5,019 nt of DNA from Thermoprotei archaeon (GTDB taxonomy: Archaea; Thermoproteota; Methanomethylicia; Nezhaarchaeales; WYZ-LMO8), in the NCBI GenBank assembly GCA_003650865.1, contig QMSN01000091.1, forward strand, positions 1 through 5,019. The letters are read 5' to 3'. A program made the position numbers and the translations under genes. The notes under the pieces were generated by a model that saw nothing but the letters and a program-made list of their open reading frames with translations, ran no database searches and was not told the DNA's origin. Positions 4,777 through 5,019 of the stretch are shown here, piece by piece; the stretch's first letter is position 1, and every line of letters starts with the position of its first letter.

Positions 4777-5019
4777 TGAGGATAGGAGCAGGTAAATGCC
4801 TAGCGCCACTAGCAGGAGGCCGCTGGCAACTTTAATCCAAACCTGCTTCTCCATGAAGGTCCTGACGACCTTAGCCCTAACCTCGTAGGCTATAACTGAG
4901 ATCACGACGAAGGGTATGCTAAGCCCGACGCCGAAGAGCACGTACATCAGCAAGCCCTCTAGAAGAGTCTCAACGTTTAAAGCAAAGGTTAAGACCACAA
5001 GCATAACTGGGACGCTGCA
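4771..5019 (-). CDS. ccdA: CcdA/DsbD-type transmembrane electron transporter, 3' part only (5' end beyond window)
   Basis: Seen: the last 82 codons of a membrane protein, open to the right edge. The first visible residues are CSVPVML, then a hydrophobic run to about residue 15, a second membrane segment (MYVLFGVGLSIPFVVISVIAY, about 25-46), a basic loop (EVRAKVVRTFMEKQ) and a third membrane segment ending in LLLSSL. Known: CcdA and the DsbD beta domain have six membrane helices and two redox cysteines, in helices 1 and 4. The C-terminal half has a helix-4 Cys-x-x-Pro, a GLGLPF-like helix 5 and a SG-LL-GI-L helix 6, which match here (GVGLSIPF, ASGLLLVALGIYLL). The edge Cys is therefore probably the helix-4 redox cysteine. 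Role: passes electrons from cytosolic thioredoxin to an outer-face thioredoxin-like protein. Its TGA stop lies 6 bp inside the convergent thioredoxin gene, the obvious candidate partner. Whether the full protein carries extra domains cannot be seen. Confidence 0.8.
   Translation of the reverse strand, partial: CSVPVMLVVLTFALNVETLLEGLLMYVLFGVGLSIPFVVISVIAYEVRAKVVRTFMEKQVWIKVASGLLLVALGIYLLLSSL

Overview
This 5 kb window looks like a gene-dense stretch of a thermophilic archaeal chromosome, most likely from the TACK/Crenarchaeota side of the tree. The evidence is a set of archaeal gene families (an FAU-1-type RNA-binding protein, a UPF0147 protein, a p27/ZNRD2-like zinc-ribbon protein, archaeal-type CoaBC and a short archaeal triosephosphate isomerase). 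Other supporting signs are AGG/AGA-rich arginine codons, many ATA isoleucine codons, TATA-type promoters placed for leaderless or short-leader mRNAs, and frequent GTG/TTG starts. The exact lineage cannot be fixed by eye. Nothing here looks mobile, horizontally acquired or phage-like, and there is no RNA gene, CRISPR array or repeat family.

Layout. 11-1432 (minus) encodes the FAU-1/DUF402 RNA-binding protein. A 115-bp divergent promoter region (1433-1547) separates it from a two-gene plus-strand operon: a UPF0147 protein (1548-1817) and a p27/ZNRD2-like zinc-ribbon protein (1814-2215), which overlap by 4 bp. That operon runs tail-to-tail into coaBC (2196-3494, minus) with a 20-bp 3' overlap. 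A very short divergent spacer (3495-3543) with one TATA-like element separates coaBC from the plus-strand pair tpiA (3544-4239) and a membrane-anchored thioredoxin (4255-4776). The thioredoxin gene in turn overlaps by 6 bp the end of a convergent CcdA/DsbD-type membrane protein gene (4771 to beyond 5019), whose 5' part lies outside the window.

How the genes fit together. Most are housekeeping: RNA binding/processing (FAU-1), coenzyme A synthesis (CoaBC) and glycolysis/gluconeogenesis (TpiA). The clearest functional pairing is at the right end. The thioredoxin has a DsbD-gamma-like WCGPC domain behind an N-in/C-out anchor, and the neighbouring gene encodes a CcdA-like transporter of reducing equivalents. 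Together they could form a split DsbD system that carries electrons from the cytosol to the outer face of the membrane.

The most useful second-look points are the split DsbD pair, the uncertain starts of coaBC (an internal TTG with AGGAGG against an upstream ATG) and of the UPF0147 gene, the shared 49-bp coaBC/tpiA promoter spacer, and two convergent gene pairs with overlapping ends and no visible terminator. I did not find an evident new multi-gene system.
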